Shown here one piece after another: positions 60,919 to 64,000 of a DNA stretch of 64,000 nt. Position numbers and translations under genes: made by a program. The notes under the pieces were generated by a model. The model was not told the DNA's origin. It was given only the letters and a program-made list of their open reading frames with translations, and did no database searches. This stretch comes from Talinum fruticosum (taxonomy: Eukaryota; Streptophyta; Magnoliopsida; Caryophyllales; Talinaceae), in contig JAITYX010000046.1 in the NCBI GenBank assembly GCA_021018815.1, positions 2,793,501 to 2,857,500 on the forward strand, in the 5' to 3' direction. Each line of letters opens with the position of its first letter. The stretch's first letter is position 1.

Positions 60919-61582
60919 GGTTCTCTCATGTGGTCCAAACCAAAAATGTAAACAATAACTAAAATTAGAAAAGTATAAGCCAAAAATTCAGGAAAAACCT
61001 ACGGAATATGCCCATATTTTTTCTCAATTTTTCTAACCTAAATTATTGTAGAAAATTAAAATATAAAAATGCTGAAAAATATAAAAACTACACCTAATTA
61101 ACTTCTGAAAATTTTAGAAAATTATGAAAAGTCCAAAAATTCCACGAAAATTACCTTAGACTCTAAACGAGTCCTAGAAACATGCAGAAATTATCAAAAC
61201 ATAAAACCAATATAAAATCGATCAAAAAAATCAAAACATAAAATCAATAAAAAAATTCGCACAGAAATTTTCTGCACAAATTTCTCTCCGTATTATGGAC
61301 TAATTTGAACACCAACGAGCAACAAGTTTGAACATTTTTTTTAGATAGCAACAACAACTAAAATGAAAACTGAAGCTTAAGACAATATCAGGGCAACAAT
61401 AATCTAAGCTAACTTAAAATAAAAATTGAAACTCACTAACTCACTAATTAAACCAACACAAAACAAAAATTAGAAACAAAAATTAAGACTTTAAACCAAA
61501 ATATGAACTTTAAATAGAAACTGAAATATAAACTAAGACTCAAATAGCAACTCTAATTGCAATCTAATTCGAATTATCGCCA

Positions 61583-61600
61583 TCCCCGCCAACGGCGCCA
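61583..61600 (-). promoter_or_regulatory. tRNA-Asp-type primer-binding site of the Athila fragment
   Basis: Minus strand TGGCGCCGTTGGCGGGGA is one base from the typical Athila PBS, so it marks the 3' edge of a 5' LTR at about 61,601. Confidence 0.75.
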
Positions 61601-62097
61601 TTTAGTTGAAGTGAAAATTGAAACTGCGGGGTTTTGTTCGACCACAAGGATGGAACCAAATGGAAATTAGATTACAAAACGAGACTTGAAAACTTAAAAC
61701 CCGTAACTAAACCAAACTAAACTAAACTAAACTAATTATGAATGAAAAGTGAATATATGAACATGCACAACTCATCATTCACTAAATTATCAATAAATCA
61801 CTAACTAAATTATACTCACAGAGATTCGATTAGAAACCAAAACCGAAAATCATAAAATCAAAGTGCAATAACTAAACTATTGGAAATCGAACTAATGGAA
61901 AGTGCAAAAATAGGAATTATACCATCCATTTCAATCTCCTTAATGAATGACGCAATTCCACAATCCAAAATCCACAAATTTCAATTATATATCCACACTC
62001 GAGTTTAACTTGAAAAGAAGTTGAATTACTCTAAGCTGAAATCTAAAACTAAAAATCAAAACCTAAAGTAAAATTTAAGAACTAAAACTAAAACTTT

Positions 62098-63620
62098 TGA
62101 AGGTTTGCTCGGGAGAGTTAGAGTCACCCTAGAGGGGGTGAATAGGGTGATGAAAAATTCTTTCTAAAAGCGCACACCTTTTTGACAGAGAAGAGACAAA
62201 GACAGATTCCGAGTCTAAGCAAGGGGTCGGAAAATGATGGACTCGAATGCAATGAATCGGAGTAAATACGTTCAGCGAGGATGTCCGAATCTAGAATGAA
62301 CTCGGAAAGTGAACACAGAGATTTTACGTGGAAACCCTCCTGGGCAGAAAACCACGGCCCGTGTCAATCCAGACACGAAGTCAAATCCACTATTTTGATT
62401 CCACAAAATACCGTGAACTTGATCGAACCCGAGTTGCTCCCTTAGACAACTCTATACAAGTTTTCCTAGACTCGAAATTCCCTTATCCGATCTAGTACTT
62501 CCTAGCTGAGATAACCCTTACAGCTAGGGACAACTAAGCTGAGTTAACCCTTACAGCTTAGTCAAGGGACCTTACAAAGAATGTAAGAAGTGTTTGTAAT
62601 CGAGTACAAGACCTTACAACTCGTAAAGTAATGAATTACAGAGTGGGAGTTGTAAGTTGAAGATTGAAGATAAATACAATAACTTTGATCAAGTTGGTGT
62701 ATTGACCATATGTTCCGCTGTCTTCAAGTCTTGTGAAGTGGCTTCTATTTATAGATAACCGAGCAGAGTAGCCGTTATCTTCATCTCGCTGACCGAGAGT
62801 CCTCTCGTGACCGTTGATAAGGGCTTTCGAGTCACTCAGAAAGTATCCGTTGAAATATGGACGTTGGAGAACGGTTCAACTCTCTTGGAAGTCCCAAAAC
62901 CATCGGTTGTGTCTTGAAAAGTGTGGTGAAAACCATCGTTAAGCTTGACCTTCCAGCTTTTCCGGATATGGAAGCGGACAGCTTCGACACAATCTTACGG
63001 GACTCGGAGCGGGAAGATTGAAAAGCTATATCTCGCTGGTGATTTGACGTTCGAAGCCGGCTACTTTTGTAGTTTGAAAAGATATCCTCGATTGAATAAC
63101 CTACAAAAGTAAAACACCTTCGGTTCTCAAAGTATAAAATACTTTGGTCCAAGGTTAGACACAGATAATAATATAATCATGATAATTAACCAACAGATTA
63201 TCCGAGTCGGAGAAGAAATGGAACTTTCGAGTCTAATATCCATGATACTCGAATTCCATATGACTTAGTCTCAAGCAGAGAATCAAGTTCCATAACGAAT
63301 ATCGAGTGGGAAATACTTGATGTAGACTAAGCACGAAAAGAACTACGAATGCTGACTTTGCAAACAATAGAGTAAATAATCACAAGTCGGATTCGAGTGA
63401 GAGTGGACTCGGAATAAGGAACCAATTTTCCGAGTCACTAACTGAAAGCGATTAAATGGATAAGTGAAGGCCGAAACGCATAGAAAGATACTATTTCACT
63501 CAAGTAAGTTTCTAAGACACGAGAGAATGCCTTGGAATCAAAACACTATATGAATGACATCGTTATACCGATTCCTTTTGCATGACTCGAAAAGATATAA
63601 AACGATGTCTCGAGTCTTCA
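62098..63620 (-). repeat. LTR C, full length, same family as A and B
   Basis: Plus strand TGAAGGTTTGCTCGG to GAGTCTTCA, 1,523 bp, followed by the PPT at 63,621. It is therefore a 3' LTR of an element whose inner part should lie to the right. It keeps the TATA box (62,744-62,755) and AACGG boxes. A Ser/Arg-rich minus frame (62,832-63,152) is not a gene. Confidence 0.9.
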
Positions 63621-63633
63621 ATCTCCCCTTTTT
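63621..63633 (-). promoter_or_regulatory. Polypurine tract of element C
   Basis: Minus strand AAAAAGGGGAGAT next to LTR start TGAAGACTCGAG. About 150 bp of family sequence follows before the match ends near 63,780. Confidence 0.85.
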
Positions 63634-63781
63634 GATGAAAGGCATTCCATACTTAAACAGAAACTTTGTTAGAGGGAAATAGAATGATTCCGAGTAGTGT
63701 GAGTAAAAGTAAGACAATATTGAATGAATCGGAGCAATGTATACTATATCGAGCAAAATAAAGTATGCCTTTACGTGCATT

Positions 63782-64000
63782 TGCACCAGTAGCTAGAATT
63801 GAGGCCATTAGAATATCTGTTGGCATTTGCATCCTGCATGTATATTAAATTATATCAAATGGATGTTAAGTGTGCCTTTCTCAATGGTTTTATTGAAGAA
63901 GAGGTCTATGTTGAGCAGACCTCCTGGTTTTGAAAACTCGGAATTTCCAAATCATGTTTTCAAACTCCGAAAGGCTCTCTATGGTCTTAAGCAAGCCCCT
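63782..64000 (+). pseudogene. Copia reverse transcriptase fragment, plus strand, runs off the window
   Basis: Starts with APVARIEAIRI and continues KLYQMDVKCAFLNGFIEEEV. An extra base then shifts the frame before the GFENSEFPNHVFKLRKALYG equivalent. It is the palm region of the same copia family as element B (51,240-51,100) but in the opposite orientation to LTR C beside it. It marks an inversion breakpoint or an opposite-strand element. Confidence 0.85.

Larger units (their letters stand above)
60469..62097 (-). mobile_element. Athila-type Ty3/gypsy fragment (gag, leader, PBS, LTR piece)
   Basis: Minus-strand order from the right: LTR remnant (61,601-62,097), PBS (61,583-61,600), a long AT-rich leader (60,950-61,580), gag (60,918-60,480). 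It is cut at 60,468 by element A and at 62,098 by LTR C, so both inserted into it or recombined with it. Confidence 0.68.

Noticed and set aside
62832..63152. 106-codon minus-strand ORF in LTR C
   Set aside because: It lies in the LTR control region, and the equivalent frames in LTR A and B are not conserved as protein.

Overview
This window is plant nuclear DNA made almost entirely of transposable elements. I found no intact host gene, tRNA or rRNA. The evidence for a flowering plant is the mix of families: hAT transposases with BED fingers, L1-type LINEs with DUF4283-like ORF1 proteins, Ty1/copia elements of Sirevirus character, Tat- and Athila-type Ty3/gypsy pieces, a Tourist-like MITE and an endogenous caulimovirid (pararetrovirus). 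Almost every coding stretch is broken by stops and frameshifts. The species cannot be named from what is here.

Layout. 1-1,459: 5' part of a hAT transposase gene (minus strand), running off the left edge. About 3,000-8,228: broken endogenous pararetrovirus (minus strand) with movement-protein-like, coat-protein, zinc-knuckle and aspartic-protease remnants and a 35S-like promoter. 9,955-10,885: two adjacent non-autonomous hAT elements. 11,337-14,236 and 20,468-23,653: two long LTRs pointing away from each other; the second has a perfect 5-bp target duplication. Between them an inverted repeat (14,700-15,277 / 19,034-19,640) brackets a LINE fragment that carries an RNase H domain. 26,240-33,020 (plus strand) and 33,404-38,160 (minus strand): two related LINEs placed tail to tail around a long (AC)n(AT)n tract. 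The plus-strand copy holds a 1.7-kb hAT deletion derivative and a 409-bp Tourist-like MITE.

38,445-64,000 is a nest of copia elements of one Sirevirus-like family, all in minus orientation. Element A (38,445-60,468) is split by element B (45,744-55,816), which is flanked by the duplication CTTCC. The 5' LTR of A was itself interrupted by a Tat-type LTR with its PBS. A lies in an Athila-type element (gag remnant and tRNA-Asp-type PBS, 60,469-62,097), and a third LTR of the same family (C, 62,098-63,620) interrupts that on the other side. The last 220 bases hold a copia reverse transcriptase on the opposite strand.

The most notable signal is in family A/B. Both copies carry an extra ORF between RNase H and the 3' LTR, and in both this ORF has its own upstream TATA box, a pyrimidine-rich leader and AACGG boxes. 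The LTR promoter of the same family also has a regular array of AACGG boxes, about 36 bp apart, just upstream of its TATA box. The 5' LTR of B has lost exactly this promoter block through an internal deletion of about 855 bp, so any expression of B would rely on other promoters. None of the elements looks autonomous now.
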